The notes: generated by a model from the sequence alone, not told the origin. A DNA stretch of 22,938 nt from an uncultured bacterium (GCA_905215205.1 CAJMPK010000011.1:1-22938), one strand, 5' to 3'. Shown: positions 1 through 8,371, counted from the first letter of the stretch. Program-made: numbers and translations.

Positions 1-223
1 CGTTGACCTCGACGGGAATCAGATCGCTCTCGTAGCCCTCGTCGGTGTTGACCACTGCAATCTTAAGGTTGCCGGTATTGCCGTAGGGATCCCAGCTTCC
101 GGCGATGTTAAACCACGCGTACAGGCACGGCACGATAATGAGGCCCATCACAACAACCATGCCGATCACGGAGCGAGACACGTTTTGGACATCACGCTTA
201 AACAGATGCAGGATGTTCTTCAT
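1..223 (-). CDS. YhgE/Pip family membrane protein, N-terminal part (runs off the window)
   Basis: The first 74 codons are visible; the 3' end lies outside the window. The ATG at 223 directly follows the stop codon of the upstream YhgE gene, and the ribosome binding site AAGGAGGTGA lies inside the end of that gene, so the two are translationally linked. The protein starts with a short basic segment (FKRDVQNV), then one hydrophobic helix at about residues 18-38 ending in LYAWFNIAGSWDPYGNT. It then enters the extracytoplasmic domain (LKIAVVNTDEGYESDL). This YAWFN..WDPYG signature is typical of the YhgE/Pip N-terminal domain and is closely paralleled in the neighbour (YAWYN..WDPYG), so the pair probably arose by duplication. 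The family is related to ABC-2 permeases and ESX-associated proteins. The transported substrate is unknown. Confidence 0.9.
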   Translation of the reverse strand, partial: MKNILHLFKRDVQNVSRSVIGMVVVMGLIIVPCLYAWFNIAGSWDPYGNTGNLKIAVVNTDEGYESDLIPVEVN

Positions 224-3013
224 TTATGCCTCACCTCCTTTGGAGTGCTTGCTGAGCGGGGCGGTTTCCCCGTCGTTTCCGTTTACGTTGTCAACGCCGT
301 CGGCATCTTGAGCCTTACGATGCGCACCGATATGCGGCAGACGGCTCGTGGGCTGTTCGCTGTCCTTGGTGCCCCGCTCGCTGGCGTTGAGACCAAACAT
401 GCGACGGGCGGCAGGAATGGCGGCCGTGTGCTCGCGCATCTCGCGACGCAGGTCCTCATCCGAAAGCGCCGAGATGCGCATCTGGGTATTGAGGCTCGCG
501 CGGATATATTCGATATTGATAAGCCAGCCGCAGATGGCAATAACCGAGATGATCCAAATGACAAGCAGGATAATCTTGCCATTGTTGTCGATATCGAGAA
601 CCGTCGACAAAACGAAGAGCAGCACCTGCACGCCGACTACTGCGGCGAAACCGCCCTTGATGTAGTACGGGTAGCGATGTTCAAAGGCAACCGCATGATC
701 GAGCAGTTCGCGACGGTACGAATCGGAATCGAGCATGACGCGCATGGCCGTGCGCAGCGAGTAGCGCTGGCGCGGCAGGTCGTTGGACTCGCAAATCATC
801 ATACCGGTCGTGGAAAGCTGTTTATCAAAGAGCAGGTTAAGGTTGAGCAGCAGCGGACGCAGCTGCAGGCCGATAAAGAGCGCCACGATCAGGAACACGC
901 CCAGAATGCACAGGTTAAACAGGTAGTTGAACGAGTACATGCCGCCGACCGTCTCGCGCAGCAGATTGATGCCGTAGGTAAAGGGCAGCAGCGGGTGCAG
1001 CCACTGGAAGAAGCCGGGCATCATCTCGATGGGATACATGCCCGACGAACCCGGAATCTGCACGATGACGAGAATGACGCCGATTGCCTTGCCGATGTGC
1101 TTAAACGTAGTGGACAGCGCATAGATGATATTGACGTAGGTGAACGAGATGGCGATGCCGCCCAGCACGAACAGCAGCGGGCTGACGCACTGCACGCCAA
1201 TCACCAGATCGCCTACCGTAACGATGATGGCCTGGAGCGCGCCCAGGATCACCAGGAGCATCCAACGGCCGAAGTAGCCCTGGCGCGCCGTAAAGCTGCC
1301 AATGCCCTCGCGATCGACCTCGAGCTTGTAGATGGCGATGAGTACGTAACCGCCCACCCAAAGCGCCAGATTGGTGTAGAAGGGAGCGATGCCCGAGCCA
1401 AAGCTCTTGACCGGATAGATCGACTTGGACGTCAGCTCGACCGGAGAGGCCATGAAATCTGCCACGTCATTGACATCGACGCCCATAAGGTCGGCGAGCT
1501 CGCCCATAGACTCAGAGGTCTGCAGCGCCGCGATGTCGTTGGCGGCGGTTGCGAGCTTGTCCTGGACCTTGGCAAGCGAGGCATCGGTCTGGGACAGCGT
1601 GGTCTTGGCCTGACCGAGCGTAGCGTTGAGTTGCGAAAGTGTACCGCGCGCACTTGCAATAGTAGGCGTGAGGCCAGACACGATTCCCGTCAGATCACCC
1701 GAGACGGCGGCAAATGAATCAAGCGCGCTCGAGGCCTTCGGCAGCGCGTTTTGGCCCAGGTCCGTCTGGGCCTGGCCAAGGTTGGTCGCACCGGTCTGGA
1801 TTGCGTTATTGATAGCGTCGCTGGCACCCGAGACAGCCGCGGCGTCATTCGCCATGGCGCTCGACTGTGCAGACAGACCGTCCTTGATGCTCTGAAGCTT
1901 TTCATTCTGCTCGCGGAGCAAATCGATGGTCGATACAATGCGCGCGTCAATTTCCTTGGAACCTGTCGACGTGTCATTGACGAGAATTTCCAAGTGGCCG
2001 ATAACGGCCTTATTGTGGTCGATCGTCGCCTGGAGAGACTCGAGCGAGTTGTCGATGCGGGTGGTCGTAGATGTGATCGTGCCCGTCAGCTTGCCAATCG
2101 CAGCGTTCGCGGAGGCTGACGTCTTGGTGAGCGCAAGGCTGCCTTCCGAGAGCGCCTTGGAGAGCGAGGCGACAGAGTTACCCGCCGTGGCGCGAGCCTC
2201 GCCCAGCAGGTCGTTGCCCTGGGAGATCGCCTGCGTCAGCGACGGCGCCTGACCCTGCAGACCGGCAAGTGCTGCATCTGCCGAGGCAATGGAACCACAC
2301 GTCTTATCGATGGCGGCATTCATGTCGCCAATCGAATCGCGCACTTCGCCCAACGTATCAGAAGCCTCTGATACCGAACCGGCCAACGAATCCTGAGCCT
2401 GGGTTGCCTTGTCCTTTAAATCGACTCCGGCATCCTTGGCAATACTGGCAACGGTCTCACCCACCGTGGAGACGAACTCCGAGTTAATCTGCTGCTCGAT
2501 GGTGTTTGCACCGGTGTCGGTAACCTTGGGTGCAATAGCGCTCTTTTTCTCATTGACGTAGTACGTAAGCTTGGGCTGATGGTAGTTGCCGTCGAGCATC
2601 GAGACCAGGTTATCCGAGAAGTTCTTGGGGATTACGATGGCCGCATAGTACTCACCGCTCTCGACGCCCTCCTTGGCGTCGGCCGCCGAATCGACGAAGG
2701 TCCAGCCCAACTGATCGTTCTCCTTGAGCTGATCGACGACCTTATCACCCGCGTTGAGCTCACCCACCAGGTCGTTTTGGGTGCCCTGATCGTTGTTGGC
2801 GATGGCAATCTTGATACCCTGAGTGTTTCCGTACGGATCCCAGTTTGCCACGATGTTGTACCAGGCATACAGCGAGGGAATAACGCACACGCCGAGGGTA
2901 ACCACCAAGGCGACGGGGTTCACAAGTAGTCGCTTAATGTCGCGCTTGAATATCGCAAAGGAGACCTTTGCATCGGATAGTTTGCTGCCGAGACTCACGC
3001 TTGGGCCATCCAT
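224..3013 (-). CDS. YhgE/Pip domain protein (ABC-2-type membrane protein, 929 aa)
   Basis: A large inner-membrane protein. One N-terminal helix at about residues 32-54 (NPVALVVTLG..IPSLYAWYNI) carries the YAWYN..WDPYGNTQG signature. A long, Ala/Ser/Asp-rich extracytoplasmic region (about 60-540), predicted coiled coil, follows. A cluster of about six helices at 547-735 (including the GMYPIEMMPGFFQWLHPLLP loop) matches the ABC-2-like membrane domain. Family members commonly stop after this domain; here a further cytoplasmic stretch, two more helices (about 788-834) and a charged, low-complexity tail of about 95 residues are added. YhgE/Pip proteins have been linked to phage infection in lactococci and to surface or type VII-related export; the role here is not known. 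The ATG at 3013 has only a weak ribosome binding site (ACAGG, very close), so the start could lie a few codons downstream. Confidence 0.9.
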   Translation of the reverse strand: MDGPSVSLGSKLSDAKVSFAIFKRDIKRLLVNPVALVVTLGVCVIPSLYAWYNIVANWDPYGNTQGIKIAIANNDQGTQNDLVGELNAGDKVVDQLKENDQLGWTFVDSAADAKEGVESGEYYAAIVIPKNFSDNLVSMLDGNYHQPKLTYYVNEKKSAIAPKVTDTGANTIEQQINSEFVSTVGETVASIAKDAGVDLKDKATQAQDSLAGSVSEASDTLGEVRDSIGDMNAAIDKTCGSIASADAALAGLQGQAPSLTQAISQGNDLLGEARATAGNSVASLSKALSEGSLALTKTSASANAAIGKLTGTITSTTTRIDNSLESLQATIDHNKAVIGHLEILVNDTSTGSKEIDARIVSTIDLLREQNEKLQSIKDGLSAQSSAMANDAAAVSGASDAINNAIQTGATNLGQAQTDLGQNALPKASSALDSFAAVSGDLTGIVSGLTPTIASARGTLSQLNATLGQAKTTLSQTDASLAKVQDKLATAANDIAALQTSESMGELADLMGVDVNDVADFMASPVELTSKSIYPVKSFGSGIAPFYTNLALWVGGYVLIAIYKLEVDREGIGSFTARQGYFGRWMLLVILGALQAIIVTVGDLVIGVQCVSPLLFVLGGIAISFTYVNIIYALSTTFKHIGKAIGVILVIVQIPGSSGMYPIEMMPGFFQWLHPLLPFTYGINLLRETVGGMYSFNYLFNLCILGVFLIVALFIGLQLRPLLLNLNLLFDKQLSTTGMMICESNDLPRQRYSLRTAMRVMLDSDSYRRELLDHAVAFEHRYPYYIKGGFAAVVGVQVLLFVLSTVLDIDNNGKIILLVIWIISVIAICGWLINIEYIRASLNTQMRISALSDEDLRREMREHTAAIPAARRMFGLNASERGTKDSEQPTSRLPHIGAHRKAQDADGVDNVNGNDGETAPLSKHSKGGEA

Positions 3014-3139
3014 CCTGTCGTTGAATCAAATCGTACTATCGACAACCATTGTACGTAGGCGCTTTAGCGTCTCAGAGCACAATGGTATTGAGTTTTGCGG
3101 GTAGCAATATACTACGAAGACGAATTAACGTACAGTTGT

Positions 3140-3168
3140 ATAGTATCTTAAATTTCAGCAGGTCACAA
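3140..3168 (-). promoter_or_regulatory. Candidate sigma-70-like promoter for the YhgE pair
   Basis: On the minus strand TTGTGA (3163-3168) and TACTAT (3140-3145) are separated by 17 bp, with four of six consensus matches each. It would give an untranslated leader of about 120 nt. That leader contains an 8-bp inverted repeat, ACCATTGT (3045-3052) with ACAATGGT (3079-3086). Assigned by eye only. Confidence 0.35.
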
Positions 3169-3267
3169 AACCACAACCCGCACAAATTAGCAACCCAACT
3201 ATTCATTTAAGAACGTCCCCAATGACTACTTAGGACCACGAAAGCGTCGCAGGTTGAGCATAAGTCA

Positions 3268-3372
3268 GCGAAAACGCCCCTAAGCGAGCAAGGTGACGTG
3301 AAAGAGGAGGGAAGCGTACTTCGGTACGCGACCGACGATTGAACGTCAGATTGCCGCTTAGGGGCGTTTGCA
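3268..3372. repeat. Nested long-hairpin intergenic element
   Basis: The outer arms are AAACGCCCCTAAGCG (3272-3286) and its exact complement CGCTTAGGGGCGTTT (3355-3369), 15 bp. Inside these, TGACGT (3294-3299) pairs with ACGTCA (3343-3348). At the tip, GCGTAC-TTCG-GTACGC (3314-3329) forms a perfect hairpin with a stable UUCG-type tetraloop on the plus strand. The nested, compatible pairing over about 100 nt suggests a folded RNA or a palindromic mobile repeat rather than chance. No reading frame explains it. It lies between htpG and the YhgE promoter. Confidence 0.7.
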
Positions 3373-3382
3373 GCGTCGAGCC

Positions 3383-3409
3383 GTTACGCGGTTCGTAGAA
3401 CCGCGTAAC
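3383..3409. repeat. Perfect 12-bp hairpin just after htpG
   Basis: GTTACGCGGTTC (3383-3394), loop GTA, then GAACCGCGTAAC (3398-3409). It starts 7 nt beyond the htpG stop codon, in the position of a terminator, but no T-run follows on the minus strand. It could be a transcript-end stabiliser or part of the larger hairpin element beside it. Confidence 0.55.
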
Positions 3410-3416
3410 TACCTAA

Positions 3417-5441
3417 CTACATCAAGTTGCAAACAGCTGCCGCGAAGGCCACGGGGTCCTCGGGCAGAATACCCTCGACCAGCAGGGCCTGGTCATAGAG
3501 CAGGCCGGAGTACTGCTTGATCTTGTCGGTGTCGCCCGCCTTCTGGGCAGCGACGAGCTTGGCAAAGACCGGGTGCTTGGCGTTGAGCTCGAGCACGCGC
3601 TGGCTCTTGGGCATACCGTCGGGCGCGCCCTCGGGACCCTTCTGGAGCACCTTCTCCATCTCGAGCGAAAGCGGGCCCTCGGTGGTGATGCACGCGGGAG
3701 CATCGGTCAGGCGCGCAGAGACGGCAACCTTCTCGACCTTGTCGCCGAGCGCCTCCTTCATGGCGCTAAAGAGGTCCTCGTTCTCCTTGGTGGCGTCCTC
3801 GGCCTCCTTCTTCTCGTCCTCGGTCGCCAGGTCAAGATCACCGGTCGCGACGTTCTTGAGCTCCAAGTGACGATCCTCGACCTCGGGCTCAGCACCGTCG
3901 GCAACGGCCTTCTCGGCAGCCTCGCGGGCAGCATCGTCCTCGTAGATCTTGGGCATATCGGCGGCAACGTACTCACGCATAGCCTGGAACGTGAACTCAT
4001 CCACGTCCTGCGTCAGCAGCAGCACGTCATAGCCGCGGTCGAGCACGCCCTTTACCACGGGCATCTTGGCCAAGCGCTCACGCGAGTCGCCGGCGGCGTA
4101 GTAAATGGCCTTCTGATCCTCGGGCATGCCCTTGGCATACTCGGCCAGGGTGATCATCTTCTGTTCCTTGGCAGACCAGAACAGCAGCAGGTCGGCGAGC
4201 TCATCGGCCTTCATGCCATAGCTCGAGTAGATGCCGTACTTAAGACCGCGGCCAAAGTTCTCAAAGAACTTCTCGTAGGCCTCGCGGTCGTTGTCACGCA
4301 TATCCTCAAGGTCGGCGGTGATCTTCTTTTCCACACGCTTGGCGATGGCCTTGAGCTGACGGTTCTGCTGCAGCGTCTCGCGCGAGATGTTGAGCGACAC
4401 GTCGGCGGAATCCACGACACCGCGGACAAAGTTGTAGTAGTCGGGCAGCAGGTCGTCGCACTTCTCCATGATCAGAACGTTGGAGCTGTAGAGCGCCAGG
4501 CCCTTCTCGTAGTCCTTACTGTACAGATCGAACGGCGCGCGGCCCGGCACAAACAGCAGGGCGTCATACTCGAGCGTGCCCTCAGCATGGAAGCTGATGG
4601 TGCGCGCCGGATCGTCAAAGTCGTGGAACGTGGACTTGTAGAACTCGTTGTAATCCTTCTGTTCAACGTCGGAGCTGCGCTTCTTCCAGATTGGCGTCAT
4701 GGAGTTGATGGTCTCGAGCTCCTGGTAGTCCTCGTACTCGGGCTTGTAATCCTCCGGCGCGTCCTCGGGCTTGGGTTTCTGGCGGCTCTTGCTCACCATC
4801 ATCTGAATCGGGTAACGCACATAGTTGCTGTACTGCTGAATCAGGCTCTTGAGGCCCCACTCGGTCAGGAAGCGATCGTAGGTCTCGGCCTCGCCGTCGG
4901 CGTCGAGCTTCTCGTTCTCACGCAGCGTCAGAATGACATCGGTACCGTGCTCGGCACGCTCGCCATCCTCGATGGTGTAACCCTCAAGACCGTCGGACTC
5001 CCAAACGTGGGCGGTATCCTCGCCATAGGCGCGGCTCACGACCTTCACATGGCTGGCGACCATAAAGGCCGAGTAGAAGCCCACGCCAAACTGACCGATG
5101 ATGTCCACATCGGAGCCCTGCTGCTCGGCGTTCTCGGCCTTAAACTCCTCGGAGCCGGAATGGGCGATGGTGCCCAGGTTGCGCTCGAGCTCCTCGGCGG
5201 TCATGCCAATGCCGTTATCCGAGATGGTAATGGTGCGGGCGTCTTTATCAAAGGAGACGCGAATAGCCAGGTCGCCCTGGTCGAGCTTGACACTCGGGTC
5301 CTGCAGGCTCTTAAAGTTGAGCTTGTCGACGGCGTCGCTCGCGTTAGAGATAAGCTCGCGCAGGAAGATTTCCTTATTGGTGTAGATGGAGTTGATCATG
5401 AGGTCGAGCAGTTTTTTGCTCTCGGTCTTAAATTGACGCAT
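3417..5441 (-). CDS. htpG: Chaperone protein HtpG (Hsp90 family, 674 aa)
   Basis: Bacterial Hsp90, a cytosolic dimeric ATP-driven chaperone. The N-terminal GHKL ATPase domain shows ELISNASDA (29-37, with the catalytic Glu and the Mg-binding Asn), DNGIGM (75-80) and GQFGVGFYSAF (116-126). The middle domain includes GVVDSADVSLNISRETLQQ, a strongly conserved HtpG block. The C-terminal dimerisation domain follows a charged, acidic linker (TEDEKKEAEDATKENEDLF). The length is slightly above the usual 620-650 residues because of this linker. The ATG at 5441 is preceded by GAAAGGA at good spacing. No CIRCE (TTAGCACTC..GAGTGCTAA) or HAIR-type HspR box is visible upstream, so the heat-shock control is not evident from sequence. 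A single-gene transcription unit is likely. Confidence 0.98.
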   Translation of the reverse strand: MRQFKTESKKLLDLMINSIYTNKEIFLRELISNASDAVDKLNFKSLQDPSVKLDQGDLAIRVSFDKDARTITISDNGIGMTAEELERNLGTIAHSGSEEFKAENAEQQGSDVDIIGQFGVGFYSAFMVASHVKVVSRAYGEDTAHVWESDGLEGYTIEDGERAEHGTDVILTLRENEKLDADGEAETYDRFLTEWGLKSLIQQYSNYVRYPIQMMVSKSRQKPKPEDAPEDYKPEYEDYQELETINSMTPIWKKRSSDVEQKDYNEFYKSTFHDFDDPARTISFHAEGTLEYDALLFVPGRAPFDLYSKDYEKGLALYSSNVLIMEKCDDLLPDYYNFVRGVVDSADVSLNISRETLQQNRQLKAIAKRVEKKITADLEDMRDNDREAYEKFFENFGRGLKYGIYSSYGMKADELADLLLFWSAKEQKMITLAEYAKGMPEDQKAIYYAAGDSRERLAKMPVVKGVLDRGYDVLLLTQDVDEFTFQAMREYVAADMPKIYEDDAAREAAEKAVADGAEPEVEDRHLELKNVATGDLDLATEDEKKEAEDATKENEDLFSAMKEALGDKVEKVAVSARLTDAPACITTEGPLSLEMEKVLQKGPEGAPDGMPKSQRVLELNAKHPVFAKLVAAQKAGDTDKIKQYSGLLYDQALLVEGILPEDPVAFAAAVCNLM

Positions 5442-5527
5442 GTGCAGTCCTTTCGCGCTATCCCCGTCCGCAAAAACGGCCCGGTTGCCCGAGCCGGATC
5501 GCAGACCTGCTATGTTCAGACTTAGAT

Positions 5528-5533
5528 TTTATA
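5528..5533 (-). promoter_or_regulatory. Possible -10 element for htpG
   Basis: TATAAA on the minus strand about 90 nt before the htpG start, in an AT-rich island (5521-5580) within GC-rich surroundings. No convincing -35 element is seen, so the call is weak. Confidence 0.25.
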
Positions 5534-5605
5534 ACCCATTAGCGCGCATATATACATACGGAATCGAAAAACTGTATGCCAGAGCGCTCCGATGCGCCAA
5601 TTGCC

Positions 5606-5644
5606 AAGGAGTGTCCCCGACTGCCGGCAGAAAAGGAGCGTCCC
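5606..5644. repeat. Paired GGAGYGTCCC modules around a 10-bp palindrome
   Basis: AAGGAGTGTCCCC (5606-5618) and AAGGAGCGTCCC (5633-5644) are direct near-copies flanking the perfect palindrome CTGCCGGCAG (5621-5630). The second module overlaps the stop codon of the acetyltransferase gene. It resembles a short dispersed intergenic repeat; related GGGAC motifs occur elsewhere in the window. Confidence 0.5.
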
Positions 5645-6144
5645 TATCTGCCATCTACGCGCTTGGCCATCCAGGCATGAGGTTGGCCCTCATCTTCGTA
5701 GTCCACCGGGGCAATTTGCGTGTAGCCCGCCTTTGCATAGAGCGGCAACACGCATTCCTGCGCATGCAGCTTAATAAGTTTAGCGCCGGCATCGCGTGCA
5801 CACGCAGCGCTGGCCTCGACGATCACACTCGCCAGTCCGCGACGACGCATAGCCGGCAGCACGGCGACGCGCCCCATAATGTAGGTCTCCCCCGCCGCAA
5901 CGTCTTCGTCCATGTCACATGCCGGCGACACCGGGGCTTCCGCATCTGCCGCGCGCTCCAGCTCCTCGGGAAACACGCGCGAGCAGCCGGCGAGTTGACC
6001 ATCCACATACAGCGTCACATGAATGCAGCTCGAGGCCTCATCGATCTGGTCGAACTCGATTTCATAACCCTGTTCGTCCACAAAGACGGCGCGGCGCACC
6101 AGCGCCGCATCCTCAAAGCATCCCGTCTTAATTTGAATATCCAT
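5644..6144 (-). CDS. GNAT family N-acetyltransferase (166 aa)
   Basis: A small cytosolic acetyl-CoA-dependent acyltransferase of unknown substrate. The acetyl-CoA binding motif A is visible as YIMGRVAVLPAMRRRGLAS (R/Q-x-x-G-x-G/A pattern in RRRGLA), followed by the helix VIVEASAACARDAGA and the late strand and loop KLHAQECVLPLYAKAGY. This arrangement, with an early RRAVFVDEQGYE block, resembles the ElaA/YjcF-like branch of GNAT proteins. The ATG at 6144 is chosen because GGAGGGG lies 5-7 nt upstream; a TTG at 6162 would add six residues but removes that spacing. It begins 39 nt after the CpsB-type phosphatase gene and is probably cotranscribed with it. That does not prove a role in polysaccharide control. 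Confidence 0.9.
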   Translation of the reverse strand: MDIQIKTGCFEDAALVRRAVFVDEQGYEIEFDQIDEASSCIHVTLYVDGQLAGCSRVFPEELERAADAEAPVSPACDMDEDVAAGETYIMGRVAVLPAMRRRGLASVIVEASAACARDAGAKLIKLHAQECVLPLYAKAGYTQIAPVDYEDEGQPHAWMAKRVDGR

Positions 6145-6183
6145 GGTCGCCCCTCCCATCAAAGCAAACGTTAGGGACAGATT

Positions 6184-6834
6184 TTAGCGAAAGTGAGCGC
6201 CTCGCACGCTAAACTTGGCCCGCGCCTTCGCCAGGCAGTCGTAATGACCCACGTTATGGGCATCGCTCGCGATGAAGCTGTACAGGTTCTGATCGAACAG
6301 GCGCTGCGCCGGCTTTTTCTCGCGGCCAAAGCGGCCACCGGCGATAAAGTCCGCCGAAGCTTGCAGCTTGCAGCCCATATCGACCAGACGCTCCGCCACA
6401 CTCACATCCTTTTGAACAGCGCGATATCGCTCGGGATGAGCGATGATCACCTGGTAGCCGCGGCATTGCAAATCGTAAATCGTACTCTCGTACTCTCTAA
6501 ACGCATAGGGATCAGCATGCGTCGAAAGCTCAAGCAGAAACTCATTGGTGCCATCGAAATGCAGGTATTCTGCGGCGTCGATGCCCAGCTCGACAAGCTT
6601 TCGGTGGTTGACCTCAAAGCCCATCTGAAGCGGAAAACCATCTGCGTTATCCCGCAATAACTCAAAGGCATCCCACATCTTGTCGTAGTCAAAATAGGGA
6701 TCTCGGCAGTGCGGGGTGCAGACAATTCTGGTTACGCCAGCCTGCTTGGCAGCTGCAAGCATCGCCAAGCTCTCATCGAGATCGGCAGCACCGTCGTCTA
6801 CACCCGGCAAGATATGACAATGAATGTCGCGCAT
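6184..6834 (-). CDS. cpsB: CpsB/YwqE-type tyrosine-protein phosphatase, PHP domain (216 aa)
   Basis: A metal-dependent phosphotyrosine phosphatase of the PHP superfamily, which in Gram-positive bacteria dephosphorylates the partner BY-kinase and tunes capsule or exopolysaccharide output. The metal-binding motifs appear in the expected order: DIHCHILPGVDDG (3-15, His5 and His7), VCTPHCRD (around 38-45), IIAHPERY in the middle and FIASDAHN near the C terminus. The length fits the family (about 210-260). The ATG at 6834 follows the kinase stop codon by 17 nt with AAGGC upstream, so kinase and phosphatase are one operon. The stop codon sits in a TAGGGACAGATTTTAGCG element read on the other strand (6172-6189). 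Confidence 0.93.
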   Translation of the reverse strand: MRDIHCHILPGVDDGAADLDESLAMLAAAKQAGVTRIVCTPHCRDPYFDYDKMWDAFELLRDNADGFPLQMGFEVNHRKLVELGIDAAEYLHFDGTNEFLLELSTHADPYAFREYESTIYDLQCRGYQVIIAHPERYRAVQKDVSVAERLVDMGCKLQASADFIAGGRFGREKKPAQRLFDQNLYSFIASDAHNVGHYDCLAKARAKFSVRGAHFR

Positions 6835-6851
6835 AGGTCGGCCTTAATCAA

Positions 6852-7589
6852 CTAAACGTTTGCCCGGTTGGTGAAGATGCCCTTTTTGGAAGTACCCTGA
6901 TCGGCGGAGCCCTTCTTAACCTTCTTACCGTCCTTGGTGTAGTAAGAATAGTAGTACTCGCTGGTCTCGGTCTCGCAGTAATTCATGACGGTACCGATGA
7001 GCTTGACCTTCTCGGACTTCTTAAGCTGGGCGATAGCGTTGAGCGCCTCTTCGCGCTTGGTAAAGTCCTCGCGCACCACAAACAACGTGCCGTCAGTCAG
7101 GCTGGCGATCTCGGCAGCATCGATGAAGGTGCCGACCGGAGGAGCGTCAAAGACGACATACTGGAACTTGGCAGACAGCGCCTTAACCAGCTTGGCAAAA
7201 CGGTGAGACACGATGATGTCTGCAGGATTGGGAATGTGCGGCTCCGCGTCGAGGAAGTAGAAGTTCTTCTGACCCGTCTCGACAATTGCCTGGTCAATGG
7301 AGATCTGCTCGGACAGGACTGCGTAGAGTCCGCCGCGCGAACGAACGCCGAGCATATCGGAAAGGGACCTGCGGCGCATATCGGTCTCGACCAGGAGCAC
7401 GGACTTGCCGCTCGTGGCGATTGCCTGAGCAAGGTTAATGGTAACCGTAGACTTACCCTCGTTGGGAATCGAGGAGGTAACGGTGATGGTGCGAATGGGG
7501 GCGTCCACGCTCGCAAAGCGGATGTTGGCCAGAAGGGTCTTGGCGGCATTCTGTACAACGAGCTTATCGGTGTTCTTTGCCTTAGCCAT
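6852..7589 (-). CDS. cpsD: CpsD/CapB-type bacterial tyrosine kinase (245 aa)
   Basis: The cytoplasmic BY-kinase half of a split Wzz-kinase pair; it autophosphorylates on C-terminal tyrosines and regulates polysaccharide assembly. Seen in the sequence: Walker A SIPNEGKST (40-48), Walker A' VLLVETDMRR (64-73), Walker B VVFDAPPV (145-152), and a tyrosine cluster EYYYSYY (211-217) followed by a basic tail (KKVKKG). The length of about 230-250 residues matches CpsD/YwqD. The ATG is 2 nt after the wzz-like stop codon, with AGGTGG overlapping the end of that gene, so expression is coupled to its membrane activator. The YYYSYY cluster is compact but falls where the phosphoacceptor cluster is expected. 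Confidence 0.95.
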   Translation of the reverse strand: MAKAKNTDKLVVQNAAKTLLANIRFASVDAPIRTITVTSSIPNEGKSTVTINLAQAIATSGKSVLLVETDMRRRSLSDMLGVRSRGGLYAVLSEQISIDQAIVETGQKNFYFLDAEPHIPNPADIIVSHRFAKLVKALSAKFQYVVFDAPPVGTFIDAAEIASLTDGTLFVVREDFTKREEALNAIAQLKKSEKVKLIGTVMNYCETETSEYYYSYYTKDGKKVKKGSADQGTSKKGIFTNRANV

Positions 7590-7591
7590 GC

Positions 7592-8248
7592 CTATTTACC
7601 ACCTTTCATAGCCGGAATTCGGCCAACAACGGGAATACCCAGGAGCTCTTCTGCCTCTTCGGCACCGCGGATGCGGGTATTGAGCATGTCTGCCAAAACG
7701 ACATAGGCAACTGCGATAAAGATACCGGCGAGGAACGCGACGGCAATATACAGCGTGCGCTTGGGGCCGCTGGGAGCTTCGGGGGTCTTAGCCTCGTCGA
7801 TAACGTTGATGCTCTGGGCAGCGCCGACGTTCTGAGCGACCGTACTCACCGAGCTGGCCATGGCCTTTGCAACCTCAGCCGTCTCCTTGGCATCGGTGCC
7901 GGTAACCGAAAGCGTAATGACACGCGTGGTGGTCTCGGAGGAAACGGAAATCTTGTAGTCGTCCAGATCGGCGAGGCCCAGATCCTTGGCAGCACCGCCC
8001 TTAACGCTATCGCTATCGAGCAGCGTGGCGATATCGTTGGAAAGCATCTGGCTCGCCGAAAGATCGGTGTAGCTCATTTGACTGCTATCGTCGGTCTTGG
8101 CGAGAACGTACATGCTCGTCGTGGCGGTGTAGGTGTTGTCCATCATGGTGAAGGACACGATGCCCATGGCGACCGCGCAAATCACCGGAAGGGCGATGAC
8201 CAGCTTGAGGTGCTTTTTAAGCAGCTGGAACAGTTCGAGAAGGGTCAT
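7592..8248 (-). CDS. cpsC: Wzz/CpsC-type chain-length determinant, BY-kinase activator (218 aa)
   Basis: A membrane co-polymerase of the PCP-2b type, which activates CpsD and sets polymer length. It has two transmembrane helices framing an extracytoplasmic domain: about 16-36 (VIALPVICAVAMGIVSFTMM) and about 170-192 (TLYIAVAFLAGIFIAVAYVV). The extracytoplasmic part includes the typical YTATTSMYVLAK start and a proline-containing stretch (AKTPEAPSGPKR) before helix 2. The short cytoplasmic end (RIRGAEEAEELLGIPVVGRIPAM) is the conserved kinase-activating tail. The ATG at 8248 is preceded by AAAGGC. It is the first gene of cpsC-cpsD-cpsB and possibly the downstream acetyltransferase. No glycosyltransferase, flippase or polymerase gene is next to it. 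Confidence 0.93.
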   Translation of the reverse strand: MTLLELFQLLKKHLKLVIALPVICAVAMGIVSFTMMDNTYTATTSMYVLAKTDDSSQMSYTDLSASQMLSNDIATLLDSDSVKGGAAKDLGLADLDDYKISVSSETTTRVITLSVTGTDAKETAEVAKAMASSVSTVAQNVGAAQSINVIDEAKTPEAPSGPKRTLYIAVAFLAGIFIAVAYVVLADMLNTRIRGAEEAEELLGIPVVGRIPAMKGGK

Positions 8249-8371
8249 GCAGCTTGCCTTTCATTTCCCTAGTTCATATCGACAAAACTGCTCGTATCAT
8301 ATCGCATCTTTCTGCCAAGTCCGAACTCTATACATAAGATACAGCACATACGGCATTGTTGCGCAATAATA

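Noticed and set aside
185..1717. A 510-codon open frame on the plus strand opposite the YhgE gene
   Set aside because: Charged, repetitive translation with no domain; the minus-strand YhgE protein is clearly the real product.
224..3013. Prophage gene, because Pip means phage infection protein
   Set aside because: YhgE/Pip proteins are host membrane proteins; no phage structural, integrase or lysis genes are present.
3573..5525. A 650-codon open frame on the plus strand opposite htpG
   Set aside because: Its product is low-complexity (Leu/Val/Gly/His rich) and it mirrors the codon-position bias of htpG; no motif or ribosome binding site supports it.
5442..5643. CIRCE or HspR operator upstream of htpG
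   Set aside because: Neither TTAGCACTC..GAGTGCTAA nor CTTGAGT..ACTCAAG is present.
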